This document shows positions 11,545 to 22,689 of a stretch of DNA of 64,000 nt, piece by piece. This stretch comes from Lophium mytilinum. Taxonomy: Eukaryota; Ascomycota; Dothideomycetes; Mytilinidiales; Mytilinidiaceae. Positions within the stretch are counted from its first letter, which is position 1. The number at the start of each line of letters is the position of its first letter. The notes under the pieces are model-generated. The model was not told the origin of the DNA. It saw only the letters and a program-made list of their open reading frames with translations, and made no database searches. The position numbers and the translations under genes are program-made. The stretch is from positions 1,137,334-1,201,333 of the forward strand of contig MU004185.1 in assembly GCA_010093605.1 (NCBI GenBank). The letters are read 5' to 3'.

Positions 11545-13353
11545 ATGGGCGGTGGATCGGACAGCCCACTTGTGGAGAGCAAGAAGGAGGTGCTGCTCAT
11601 TCTGATTCCAGCGCCGGAGTCAGTTGCGGCCCCGAGCATCGACAAGTTGCAGAAGAAGTTTCCCAACTTGGAAGTTGAGTATATAAATGCTGCTAAAACT
11701 GCAGCGGCGTGGGACCTCGACGCAGGCATTCCCAAAGGTATGTTTCTTACCGTCTCACAACATGCCCGACTTTCGGACCCAGCTCTCTTTCCCTTCATAC
11801 TGCAATACCAACGTCAAAGGTAGTGTCACTAGTTACGATTTTCATATTCTCTAGCAGGAAGTCACATCTAATACCTTCAATCTGTGAAAAGATGTCTACA
11901 AAAGCGCTACATTCATCGCAACCGTCGCCGCCCTGCCCCCTTCACCCTCACTGGCCCCCAATCTTGAATTTGTCCAGTTCTTCAGTGCCGGCGTCAATCA
12001 TGTCATGAAACACCCTATCTACACCGATACTAAGATCCCGCTTTGCACGTCCTCCGGCATTCATCCCCCGCAAATCGCAGAATGGGTCTTTTTGACCACC
12101 CTGGTCCAGAGTCATAAGTACAACGGCCTCTATGAGTTGCAGAAGAGGCATGCATGGGAACGAACAGAGGAATCCAATAGAGTAAGAGACCTGCCAGGTC
12201 AGCGCGTAGGCGTACTGGGTTATGGGAGCATCGGACGACAAGGTGAGTGCTGCAACTTCCATGATCGTTTCTGCCGGTGTGGGACTCGGATCCTCCAACT
12301 CCCATCGCACATCTTCTCCGCACATCCGAGACATTCACGACATCTTCAACCCACAATGAACGCTTGTGCACTTTGAAAGTTTCTTTCGAAGATGTCTCAG
12401 CGCCTCGCCACGCTCGGACGCCCCGAGATCGCTGCGCCGTACGCAGGATGGCGATCCCGGACTCGACGCAACGGCCCCATCCGCTCAACGCCACAGCCGC
12501 CATGCATGATGCCTGAGGCACAGCAGGCATGGCTTGCATAGAACATAGAACTTTCCATCCCACGCAATCGATAATGCTAACATCTGTGCCGCAGTCGCGC
12601 GCGTAGCCCACGCCTTTGGTATGGACGTAATCGCCTACACGGCATCACCGCGCACCACGCCCGAGTCCAAAAAGGATAGAGGCTTCATCGTGCCCGGCAC
12701 CGGCGATCCCGACGGCTCTATACCGAGCGCCTGGTATAGCGGAACTAGCAAGGAGGACCTCCATGCGTTCTTGAAGCAGGAGATCGATCTGCTGGTGGTC
12801 AGTGTGCCGTTGACGTGAGTCGCTAGATTCAGTTTCCCCAACTCCGTAGCCCTCTTAGATCCCTACAAACCCTTCTCTCGTTCAGTGCTCTGGGTTAGAC
12901 TTTCCTCCTATCCTCTCCTCTCCCCTCCCCCCCTCACGAATGCCGAGGCGCAGATATCGGATCACACCCCTTTCAGCAGGTCACTAAAACTCACACAGTC
13001 CTGCAACCCACCACTTCCTCAGCACTGCCGAATTCGATATCCTCGCCGCTTCGAATCCCAACCTAACCTATGTCGCCAACGTCGCGCGTGGCGACCTTAT
13101 TGATCAGCCCGCGCTCATTGATGCTTTGAAATCCAACAAGCTCCGCGGCGCCGCTCTCGATGTGACGAGTCCCGAGCCGCTGCCGGCGGATCACCCGCTG
13201 TGGGAGGCCCCGAATCTGGTGCTGACACCGCATGTGAGCGGGAATAGTATAAGGTATTTCGAACGCGCGTTCCAGGTGCTGGAGGAGAACTTGGGGAGAA
13301 GGGAGAGAGGGGAGGAACTGGTCAATGAGGTTGATCGAAAGAGGGGGTATTGA
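11545..13353 (+). CDS. D-isomer-specific 2-hydroxyacid dehydrogenase
   Basis: Exons 11545-11737, 11892-12242, 12595-12814, 12999-13353; phases close to 372 residues. The enzyme family reduces 2-ketoacids to D-2-hydroxyacids with NAD(P)H. Visible signs: Rossmann motif GVLGYGSIGRQ around residue 175, SVPLTP at the end of the nucleotide domain, and the three catalytic positions Arg (NVARGDLID), Glu (TSPEPLP) and His (LTPHVSG). The third intron hides PATHHFLSTAEF, which restores the conserved segment between SVPLT and the catalytic Arg. The second intron is long for this genome (352 nt). Substrate cannot be told from sequence; glyoxylate/hydroxypyruvate or phosphoglycerate dehydrogenase-like enzymes are closest. 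No targeting signal is obvious. It ends 117 bases from the convergent repeat-protein gene. Confidence 0.9.
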
Positions 13354-13469
13354 GATATAGTAGATGTGGGATCGTACTGAATTTTTCAGGTATACAAGTC
13401 TAGCTCACGTGCTGCTAGAATGGCGTGTTTCAGGTAGATTTTACTGGCTGGAAATCTGCAGCGCCCAAT

Positions 13470-16400
13470 CTATCGCCGCGTTCTCACCCGGAACAGTTCT
13501 GCGATTCGTTCACCACATCCTGCGTTTTCAGCCGCGATCTCAGCTATGGTGTCTGTAACCCGAAATTTATCATCGCACTCTTGTAAAAGCAAGTCGATGA
13601 TTTCGTCGCCGCTATTTCTATTCCTAGCCGCTGCTTCTATAAGTCTCTCATTTATCTGTATCTCGTCGCTCTGACCTCGCTCCCGGAGAAGGACGGCTAT
13701 GATGTGCGCACCACTTCCTTCGTTCCCAGCAGCTTTTCTCATTATCTTCTCGGTGATCCTAAATTCGTCACCACGCTCCTCAAGGAGCATTTTGATGATT
13801 TCGTCCCCCAATTGCTCATTTGCAGCGGCAGCTTCTAAGACACGGGTAGTAACTGGACATGGATCTGCACGAAGAAGGCGTTCTAGGCTTTCTCTCTGGT
13901 CGCTGTGCTCGCCTGCGGCAAATTCTTCCAACAATCTCTGGGTGACTTCAATCTCTTCTTTTTTCTCCTGGAGAAGTTCCTTCAATATAAAGGGCCAAGC
14001 CCTTGCAATTAGCTCGATAGCCCTTTCAGTGAGTTGAATGTCGTCGATTCGTGAGCGAACGAACTCAAGCAGAATTTCCCAACCCGCGTGTGCTCTTCCG
14101 CTATCGAAGTCGTCTCTTGTACAAGCTTCTATTGCACGTCCGGTGAGCTGGACCCGATATTTGCACTTCTGCAGAAGCGTCATTACGACACTTCTATTGT
14201 TTTTTATAGCGACTTCTAGCACTTTGAGTGTCATCCGTATCTCGGTGTCCACTTTATCAACAAGTCGCACGATATCGTCGCCACATTCTGAGTTCCCCGC
14301 TGCTGCCTCCAGTACTCTTTCGGTGATTGGAATGTTCTGCTTCGACAATCGGAGAATGATCTCGGTAATCTCTCCGCCTTTCTCTTTGTTCTGGCATGCT
14401 GCCTCGAGCACCCTTTCAGAGATCTTGATATCATCACCGTATTCCCGAAGAATATATTGCATCATCTTGTCTCCAACTTCAAAATTACCCGCTGCGGCCT
14501 CCAGAACTCTCTCTGTTATTTCGGCCTCGTCGGATCGCGCCTTAAAAAGCATGTCTAAAACTTTTACACCACTACGGGTGTTCCGGGCAGCTGCTTCCAT
14601 AATTCGTTCGGTGATGTAGAAATCGTCCCCTCGCTCATTTAGAAACCATCGTAGGATCTCTGGTCCTTTTCTCGCGTTTCCAACAACGGACTCTAAGACT
14701 CTCTCGGTGATTCGGACTTTGTTATGATCCCGGCTGAGTATTTGTTCCAATATCTCTTCAACAATCCACTCTCCGCTGACGACTCCTTCGACAACGCGCT
14801 CACTTATCTGCATACCTCGGTCTGATTCCAAAAGAAGCCAGTGCCAAAGACGTCGCGACTTTCGACAAGCGTATATCAGGAGTCTTTCGGTGACTTGAAT
14901 CTCTTTCTCGCATTGAGCCAGCAGCAAGACAAGGATTTTACCGCCCGCCACTTCGTTGCTCGTGGCTGCTTCTATTATATCCTCTATAATGCGTAACTCG
15001 GTCCCGCGCTTTCGGAGAAAAAGCTCCATGAGTTCATACCCCTGCTCCTTGTCTCTAGCGGCTGATTCCATCATCTCCGAGGTGATTCGAATGTTACTCT
15101 TTTTTTGCAATATCATTTGAACAGTATTGAAACCGTATCGCTCTACAATCGCCTCGAAGGCCCCTTCACCGAATTGGACCGCGTCCTCCCACTTCTGAAG
15201 AAGCTGCTCTAGTAAGATTTCCAGCCACACCCTTTTATAGTCACCTCGATCTGTGGTCATTACTACACGCTTAGTTACCATCACGCTTTTCCATTTCTGC
15301 GCAAGAAGTATGTCCATAATCTCCTGGCGCTGGGAAGCTAAGATCGGCATCGCTGCGATCAGCATCGCCTCTCTTAGATTCTCGTCCTCGGGGATCTTCT
15401 GGAGAAATAGGGCTATCATATCCGTATCGCGAAACTTAGCGAAAGCCAGTGCTGCTTCTCGGCTTACACGGAGCCCCTGGCCCTCTTCTAGCAGCATCTT
15501 GAGTCTCGTCTCGTAGCCATACCTGCTGTAGCGAATTGTGAAATAATCACAGGCCTCATCGACCAGCTTTGCCGTAATCTGTATGTCGTGCGTCCCTGCC
15601 TGAAGCAAGATCGCGAGCACTTCATCACCTCTGTATTCGTTCAGGGCAGCGTTTTCCACCATTTTCGTCGTAATGCGCAAATCAGCCCCAGCGTGGCTCA
15701 GGAGTAGTTTCAGCATTCCAATATCTCCATCTTCATGTCCACAGGCTACGATCTCCAGCATCCTTTCCGTGACACGTACCTCGTCTGGACGCTCTCGGAG
15801 CAAGAGTTCGACGATATCCAACCCAAACCTCTCATTGCCCACGGCGGCTAGGAGCACTCTTTCGGTAATTTTAATCTCGTTCCCACGGTCGCGAAGTAGC
15901 GTCCCTACCATTTTCATCCCCGCATCCGGATTGGCAGCCGCAGCCTCTACCATACTCATGGGGATATCGAACCGTTCCGTCGGCGCTGCGTTCGACAGCC
16001 AATACTCCAGCAAATTAGCATCTTCCAGCCCTGCGAGGGCGCTCAGCGCCTGCGTCGTAAACCTTGCGTTATCACCAAATCGGCTGATGATATTCCTAAT
16101 GGTCTGCTTCATCACATTGCCTTTATCCGCGTCTTCCTGATTTCCGCTCATCCACCCAGAAGAGTAGTAGTACGGATTTCTAGCCGACTTATCCTCTTTT
16201 GTTGCCTCCACCATGCTCTCAGTAACTCGGATTTCCTTCCCTTCATTCGCTCGAAGCAGCATCTCTACGACCGCCTTGCCAGACTTCTCGTTATTGCAAG
16301 CGGCTATCAGCACTTTAGGCGTAATGAGTAGCTCGCCTCGTCTCTCCCGGAACAGCAGCTCGAAGATCTCTCCCGCGGCGCCCGAATTTTCTGCTGCCGC

Positions 16401-17150
16401 TTCCAACACGCCCTCTGTGATGCGCACATCGTCCCCGTGGCCCTGCCTCTTCAGCAGCAGGCCCAAGAGCTCTGCTCCGCTCTCGTGGTTCTGAACGGCT
16501 GCTATCATCCACCCCTCCGTAAGACGAACCGCATTACGATAGTCGTCGCGGTCCTGCAAAACCGCCTCCATCACCTCCAGCCCCTTCCCCGACCCACTCA
16601 CCACCTGCTGCAGCTTGAACACCGGAATCGCAGCATGCCCCCAGAAACCCCGCACTTGCAAAATCCGCCTCATACCACGGTACGATCGGTATTCGTTCAG
16701 TATCGCTAGGTCTGGGTTCAGGATCGCGAGGAGTGCTTCGTCCTCAACAACCCATGTCCCCGGCGCGAGTTTGGGCTGCCTGGTTGCATGGCGCAGTATC
16801 ATACGCACTAGCTCTACCCCACACCACTTGTTCTGCTTTGCTGCAAGCTCTGTTGCTTCTGCGAAGCTGATTTGGTCGGCGCGCCAGAGGACTAGGGCGC
16901 GGTTCTCTTGGTTGATGTTGGTGTCCGAGGATGAGTCTGCGGAGTCGTCGGAGTCTGATGCAATGCTGTAGGTGTCGCTTGCGTTGATACTGGAGGGAGC
17001 GGACCGGTGGGTTTGTCCACGGGTTGTCGGTGGTAGGATTGCGGTTGCGTAGGACGTGGATGTTGTGGTTGGGGCGGGGGACTGGGAGGACGGGGGTGTG
17101 GTTTTCTTGTTTCGGAGACGGATTTTGAGGAAGCGGGTGAGGGGATCCAT
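13470..17150 (-). CDS. giant ankyrin-like repeat protein, stand-alone
   Basis: One uninterrupted exon of 1226 codons. Residues 1-100 are Ser/Thr/Pro rich and disordered. From about residue 190 to the end there are roughly 31 units of about 33 residues with consensus (R/Q)ITERVLEAAAxN...G..I(I/L).LLL.(E/R)RGDE. The second half of the unit (G-x-EII-x-LLL-x-ERGDE) matches the second helix of ankyrin repeats, while TPLHLA is replaced by ITERVLEAA. Such repeats are known as the C-terminal sensor part of some fungal NACHT/STAND proteins; here no NTPase domain precedes them. Units near the C-terminal third (ITERVLEAAAGN repeated) are most alike, suggesting recent internal duplication. Function unknown; a protein-binding scaffold is the natural inference. 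Confidence 0.85.
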   Translation of the reverse strand: MDPLTRFLKIRLRNKKTTPPSSQSPAPTTTSTSYATAILPPTTRGQTHRSAPSSINASDTYSIASDSDDSADSSSDTNINQENRALVLWRADQISFAEATELAAKQNKWCGVELVRMILRHATRQPKLAPGTWVVEDEALLAILNPDLAILNEYRSYRGMRRILQVRGFWGHAAIPVFKLQQVVSGSGKGLEVMEAVLQDRDDYRNAVRLTEGWMIAAVQNHESGAELLGLLLKRQGHGDDVRITEGVLEAAAENSGAAGEIFELLFRERRGELLITPKVLIAACNNEKSGKAVVEMLLRANEGKEIRVTESMVEATKEDKSARNPYYYSSGWMSGNQEDADKGNVMKQTIRNIISRFGDNARFTTQALSALAGLEDANLLEYWLSNAAPTERFDIPMSMVEAAAANPDAGMKMVGTLLRDRGNEIKITERVLLAAVGNERFGLDIVELLLRERPDEVRVTERMLEIVACGHEDGDIGMLKLLLSHAGADLRITTKMVENAALNEYRGDEVLAILLQAGTHDIQITAKLVDEACDYFTIRYSRYGYETRLKMLLEEGQGLRVSREAALAFAKFRDTDMIALFLQKIPEDENLREAMLIAAMPILASQRQEIMDILLAQKWKSVMVTKRVVMTTDRGDYKRVWLEILLEQLLQKWEDAVQFGEGAFEAIVERYGFNTVQMILQKKSNIRITSEMMESAARDKEQGYELMELFLRKRGTELRIIEDIIEAATSNEVAGGKILVLLLAQCEKEIQVTERLLIYACRKSRRLWHWLLLESDRGMQISERVVEGVVSGEWIVEEILEQILSRDHNKVRITERVLESVVGNARKGPEILRWFLNERGDDFYITERIMEAAARNTRSGVKVLDMLFKARSDEAEITERVLEAAAGNFEVGDKMMQYILREYGDDIKISERVLEAACQNKEKGGEITEIILRLSKQNIPITERVLEAAAGNSECGDDIVRLVDKVDTEIRMTLKVLEVAIKNNRSVVMTLLQKCKYRVQLTGRAIEACTRDDFDSGRAHAGWEILLEFVRSRIDDIQLTERAIELIARAWPFILKELLQEKKEEIEVTQRLLEEFAAGEHSDQRESLERLLRADPCPVTTRVLEAAAANEQLGDEIIKMLLEERGDEFRITEKIMRKAAGNEGSGAHIIAVLLRERGQSDEIQINERLIEAAARNRNSGDEIIDLLLQECDDKFRVTDTIAEIAAENAGCGERIAELFRVRTRR

Positions 17151-17690
17151 GAAAGTATGAGATTGGGAAGTTGAAGGGCCTCTTGATTCTGGGGTTTTTG
17201 GAGTTACGAGAGGTAGGACGATAACGACGAAGTGCGACTTCTAACGACGAAGTGTATTGAGACTTGGAAGATGCACCATGTGCAAGAAAGTATTGCGAAC
17301 GAACGAACTGGAATTGCCAAACCTTGTAGCAAGAACGGGACCTGATCAAATCTAGGACGTGACTTGCGGCTCAAAGACTACATCCGATCAGTGACGTGGC
17401 GGCCCGCCCAATGCGCATTTTCGCCTATCCCTGGAGTAAGACGCCTTTCATTTCAGTGGGGATTGAAGGAGTCAAAGTACCACTACTGGTTGCGTTACGA
17501 CTTGCTTTGATGTGGCTAGCTGAAGCACATCCTCAAATCATCGACGTGCATTCGCGAGGTGCTGGGGTCAACATCAGTCTGACAGGGGACATCATAATCT
17601 CAGCCTTGCGCGAATACCATATAGTATCCCCTACCTCAGAAAACCCTCATCACATTTCCCAAAACATACAACAGGCTGTCAGACAAAATC
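17151..17690. promoter_or_regulatory. divergent intergenic region
   Basis: About 540 bases between the repeat-protein start (minus) and the orphan-gene start (plus). It must contain both upstream regions. A CCCTCATCACATTTCCC-like pyrimidine stretch lies just before the ATG at 17691. I see no defined operator. Confidence 0.35.
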
Positions 17691-19216
17691 ATGGGCAGAG
17701 GAGGAGCGCGCCAGAAAGACGCCGAAGAAACCGCCGGAATAAAATGCTGTTTCCTTCAGAACCTCTCCTTCACCGGCCCCGCAAACGCATCCAAACCCTA
17801 CGTGTCGATCTCCATCCTAGATCCTATCATAACCATTGAGCGCCACCATGGGAAATACCACATCGCAGCTCGGTTCAACCTCGAAACCAGCATCTTGAAT
17901 TACGAGAACCACACACGGTTAGCCTAGCTCCCTCCCCTAATCACCGCCTTAACCCCTTTATTAACCGTTTGGTTTGATCGTGTGGTCTAGAGATGGACAT
18001 GAGGCTTTCTTCCACTCCATCTGCCTCCAGTACCTCTCCCCCTGGGTCAACGAAGAGCTCTCCATGAAGCCCGAATCCGACCCCTCCGCCGCACTGACCG
18101 TGACGCGAGGCACCGAAACTGGCGTTTCCGGAACCGCTGGGCTTTCGCTCTCGCAGATGCCGTCGGCGAATGTTTCGTTGGGGTTGAATCGGTCGAAGAC
18201 GCTGACGGTGGAGTATGCATTAGCGACGTGGAGTCTGAGTGCGCATTGGATTACATCCCCGCCGCCTATGAGAGGGTTCGCTCCGCCAGCAAGGGCTAAG
18301 GCGTTTGATGAGGCGGGGGAGAAGCCAGTGTATCAGTGGTTTTGGGCTGGGACCCATGGGGATACGAAGACGCTGACGCCTGATCTTAAGTACACGGTTA
18401 AGAGGCATGTCGTTGTGAAACGTGCGATTTTGGTAGCAGACTTCCCTAGCCCGGAAGCGAAAGAAGGGGAAAATGAGCCCAAAGTGACGAAGTCAGACGA
18501 AGATAGCATTACGAATGGAGATGTCGCGGTGCGACCAGCGGGCGATGGAGTAAAGAGCGCTAAGGATAAAATCAAGACTGTAGAAGGAGACGACAAGGAA
18601 CTAAATACTCTCGAAAGCTTGCTCGACTTCAGTTTCCGCGTACAAGTATGTTGGCGTCTTCATACGGTTGAACCCTCCCCCCAAGACTGACTCGAAATAC
18701 GACTCAAGGTTAGAGTAAAAAAACGTTTCGGACGCTTCCATCGAGTCGTGATCCTGAGCGGCAACGAGGTAAAGGGAAAGCTTATAAACCCATTGTACGA
18801 TCAAGTCTTCCGACTACGCGGGGAGCCAAGCTGGGAAGGTGTGCCGGAGAGCGATACTGATGATATCAATTCGTTGCTGGGTCAGATCAAACAGGATGTG
18901 AGATACTTCTCGAATCGGTGACCGAAAGGAAAGAGGCTGAGAGGCTAACGAACGGTAGTATGCAGGGAACTACGACGACCTTGACGATAAGGACTTCTTT
19001 GAACTATCGAACGCGTACATGGTGAAACAGGTATGCTGAGTCTTAGCTAGAAAGGAGAAAACATGCTAACGAAGGCAGCGACGAACTGTGGTACACGGGA
19101 GAGATGAACTCCGTGAGAGAGATGCACCTCGTGAGAAAGCTATCATGCGGCCTGCGCCTATTCGTCCGACACATGAGCGTACGCAGCCAACATGGGAGAC
19201 TACGCGTTCTGGATGA
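17691..19216 (+). CDS. orphan fungal protein, function unknown
   Basis: Five exons 17691-17917, 17991-18645, 18709-18897, 18959-19030, 19079-19216; phases close to 426 residues, all GT-AG. I do not recognise a family. Visible features: an N-terminal mixed region with SISILDPIITIERHHGKY, probably beta-rich; a conserved-looking block HEAFFHSICLQYLSPW; a Ser/Thr/Gly-rich stretch around residues 130-180; WFWAGTHGD; a beta-rich segment ending RFGRFHRVVILSG; and a charged Arg/Pro-rich tail. No signal peptide, membrane segment or catalytic motif is evident. Five phase-consistent introns argue it is real. It is divergent from the repeat-protein gene. Confidence 0.7.
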
Positions 19217-20332
19217 CCCCAGATTATCGTCCAATTCGAAAGTCAGACTTATCTTACTCGAGACCTCGGCTGGTTTGTTGTATCGGCGGCCTTTTCGTGT
19301 GCTTAGAACGGGTCGAAAAGTTGGAAATACACCGACATAACCAGCCAGGTGGACTCCTGTGATCCTAGATGTTGACTCAATACAACGCGTTTACCCAAGT
19401 TTCTCTGGCGAAGCTTTTACTAGCAAAGCTACGCTCTTGCCGAGTGCTCTCACAGACCGAAGCAACTTCTCATTTTCAGTCAACGTCCTCGCTAAACTCA
19501 ACCTTTTCTCTACGCTCGGATGAAATGTATCGGTCCATATGGGTGTCTTTCGAATCCATCGTCATCCCACTTCGTGTGGCTATACAAATAACACGTTGAA
19601 CTCTCATGCTATCAGACCCGCAAAATCAACTTGCCTCTATACTTTCGGTCATCTAACTGCCGATACTGCCTTACCGTTTCAGACATACCATTGTGCGATC
19701 CAATATCATCATGTACTCATTAGCTCTTACAGAAGGTCCACCGATTTTATCTACTTGGTGGTTGGACACATCTACCTTCTTTCGTGTATCTCGTTACTCG
19801 ATTCGAAAAGACTTGGCATACTGGCAAAGCGTAGAGCACAGACGCGTGAAGTGGTGGAGTCTCAAACACGTAAAGTAGTAGATTCTAAAGGCGGTTTGCG
19901 CGGCGGGATCAAGCGACGGAGCATTACGGTGGTTGGAAAAAGTGACAAGACCGGTCAGAACTTCAGCCTGATCAAAGATAAGAGGAGCAATTCTGTAGGG
20001 TAACATCGCCTAGGTTCATGTTGCGCGACGGTTTTAGATTGACTTACGAGTAGATCATCGAACTGATCCAATAGGAGTAAGAGCATATTAGATTCGATAA
20101 CCAGCGACTGAACACTGTCTGCTTGAGTACTTACAACCCCATACGTCCTTATAGTCACGCTCACAACTAAGCTGAATTCTTGAATACATTTTGATACAAG
20201 AGCTCGCGAATATCAGTCAGACCCCCAGCGTTTAGTAATCTTACAGACTGATTCCCCAAAACTCCAATAGCACACTCCATGGAAACGTCTCCTTTCTTGA
20301 CGGCTTCAACAGCGCATGTCTTCGCCCGCTTC
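19217..20332. other. intergenic, no supported gene
   Basis: About 1.1 kb between the convergent ends of the orphan gene and TVP23. The longest frame (19539-20003) gives a 154-codon peptide whose first half is not protein-like; the second half is basic. No splice-supported model could be built. Probably 3' UTRs and non-coding DNA. Confidence 0.4.
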
Positions 20333-21144
20333 TCACCGCCTGAACCAACTACTAACCATGCCTCCAGCAAGATTCCGTGCCAAACCAGACCCATACACGG
20401 CACTGGACGCCATGCTGAACTTATCGCAGCGCGAGAACGCAAGAGTATTTGTCATCGTGAGAACGAGCGCAATGACTATCAACCATGTTAGCCTTGTCCA
20501 TTCCATACCTCCCTTAAACCTCTTCCAATTTTGTACTCACCAACCAACGTCAACCAGATAGGCTCCAAGCTCACCAATGCTACGATGGCTAACAGCACCC
20601 ACAGCACAGGCTGTGCGTATAGTGCGATCCAGAAGAACCGTTTGTCCGTTGCGTTGATAGTGCGTGTCTCGGGATCGTGGCTTTCGAACACCCAGCGCGA
20701 GTCCCCGGTTGCGGTGTCGACCTCGTTCCACCACCGCAACCCAACTAGTCGTCGTCCGGCGATGTTTTTGAGGTAGTAAAAGTCGGTGGCTAGAAGGAGG
20801 ATGGTGATTATGAAGATCATGACACTGGAAGGGTGTTAGTCTGGGCTTGGTAAGGTCGTAAGATTCCAAGTTCGACAGTTTGAAAAGGGACTGGAAGGAG
20901 GAAGCAGTGAGGGAAGAGGATTTCTGGATTGAGAGGGCCGTACAAGCTACTTGTGAGCAGGCGAAGGCCGAGGAGGTAGACTACGAGACTTGCTATAGAT
21001 TTATTAGCTGTAGCCTGAGAAGTAACAAACGGGCAGAAGATGCATACAGATCCGGAAGAAGAGAAAGGTGAGGAGGGTAATGGGATGGCTGCTCAACCTC
21101 CAGCTGAGCGAGCCCGGCGGGGGTGCAGTTTGGGCGTTCTCCAT
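20333..21144 (-). CDS. TVP23: Golgi membrane protein TVP23
   Basis: Exons on the minus strand: 21144-21048, 20980-20944, 20824-20541, 20475-20333; phases close to 186 residues (yeast Tvp23 is about 200). The N-terminus has [16 protein letters not shown]; after a tiny 37-nt exon come [35 protein letters not shown] and [20 protein letters not shown], the signature of the TVP23/FAM18 (DUF846) family of four-span late-Golgi vesicle proteins. The last exon, after a 65-nt intron, restores the conserved SRCDKFS block. Donors are GTATGC, GTACGG and GTGAGT. Role in the family: Golgi/endosomal vesicle trafficking with Tvp15/18/38. It is divergent from the CitE-like gene. Confidence 0.95.
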
Positions 21145-21574
21145 GGCGGATCGTGGATAGCTGTAGCTGGCGTTGTCGTGGTGTTGAAGCTAACGTTGCT
21201 CTTCCGCCAGCGACGCACGTGATGCGGCGGCTTGGCATACTCAGCTATTTATATATTCAGCTTCCACATAATCTCTAACTTATAGGCTTTGCCCACTTGT
21301 GCCCATTCTCTGAAACGGTATATGTCAATGTATAACGCATTGTTTTTAGTACGTCTTATAGGTTACCGATGGTGCTAGACTGGCCAATTGCGTCCGAGGA
21401 GCCGCGGAGCAGCACACGAGTCATGCGACAGCAGCTCGACCAGCTCCGCGAATGTGGGGAAACCTCATCGATCACCTCGGCCATGCCAACTACATTCGAC
21501 AACTTCCTTCTCCTGCTTGTTCTATTCAGTTTCTATATTTACGTGTTTCATATTAGACCTCAATTGCATCCAAC
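21145..21574. promoter_or_regulatory. shared TVP23 / CitE-like promoter region
   Basis: Some 430 bases separate the two divergent start codons. It includes an A+T-rich stretch near 21240-21360 and pyrimidine tracts before the plus-strand ATG. No specific binding site could be identified. Confidence 0.35.
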
Positions 21575-22689
21575 ATGGCTGCTCCAATAATCCGCCGGGC
21601 GCTTCTATACGGTACTTTTACTTTTCAGTGGTTTGACGCAGTCAAACTAATAGCTACCCAGTGCCTGGATCCTCCAAGAAGATGCTTGATAAGTCACGAG
21701 GACTGAAAGTTGATACGATAGCATACGACCTCGAAGACTCCGTCACACCAAACAAGAAAGAAGAAGCACGGCAGAACCTACGGCATCTCCTGCAACAACC
21801 GCGAGCAGCTGGTATACGGGAACAAGCCGTGAGAGTAAATTCGGTAGAAAGTGGCCTAGCATTGGCAGATCTACAAGAAGTGGTACATAGAGATCTCCTG
21901 AAATCCAGACTCTGTCATATATACTCCCCCCAAATGATGCTAGTAATCTACGATACCCGCTAACCACCACATCTTTCACAGCTCCAGTCCCCCAACCTCG
22001 ACGCCCTCGTCTTACCCAAATGCAATTCCGCCTCAGACCTCCACTTCCTAACCGACGTGCTACGCCAAACCCTCCCAGCACGACACCCCTCGACCCCCTC
22101 CTCCTCCACAACAGATCCTCCACCTATCCGCCTCATCGCTCTCATTGAGTCCGCAAAAGCCATCCAGAACCTCCCCTCTATCTGCGCCGCCTCCCCCTAC
22201 CTTAGCGGCCTGATCTTCGCCGCAGAAGACTTCGCGCTCGACCTCAGTATAACCCGCACACCCTCCCTCCACGAGTTCCTCTACGCACGCTCTGCCATCG
22301 CGACTGCTGCGCGCGCCGCGAACCTCGCTAGCACAATTGATCTGGTGTGTACGGCATACTCGGGTGCGCAGGGGCTGAAGACGCTAGAGGAGGAGTGTCT
22401 AAATGGGAAGGGGATGGGGTTCAATGGGAAGCAGGCGATTCATCCGAGCCAGGTGGAGGTGTGTCAGCGAGTGTTCTCGCCAGGGGAGGCGGAACTGGAG
22501 TGGGCGGTCCGGATAGTGGTTGCAGACGAGAAGGCTGCGGAGGCTGGACGGGGCGCATGGACGCTAGATGGGAAGATGATTGACATCCCGGTTGTTGGGA
22601 AGGCGAAGGCGGTGGTGGAAAGGGCGAAGTCCTGTGGAATTGATGTTGATGGTGTGAGGGAGAAGTGGAAGGGTCAAGAGCCGGAATAG
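21575..22689 (+). CDS. HpcH/HpaI aldolase / CitE-like CoA-ester lyase
   Basis: Exons 21575-21611, 21662-21882, 21982-22689; phases close to 321 residues. The family (citrate lyase beta subunit-like, including mitochondrial CLYBL) cleaves or forms CoA thioesters such as malyl-, citramalyl- or HMG-CoA with Mg2+ in a TIM barrel. Visible motifs: LLYVPGSSKKMLDKS at the start, YDLEDSV, ALIESAKAI with the metal-binding Glu, FAAEDFALDL with the Asp ligand, and GKQAIHPSQV near the C-terminus, all standard for CitE-like proteins. The first exon is only 37 nt; skipping it would lose the first beta strand. A Thr/Ser/Pro insertion of about 15 residues precedes the ALIES strand. The exact substrate is not deducible. 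Mitochondrial location is possible but unproven. Confidence 0.92.
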
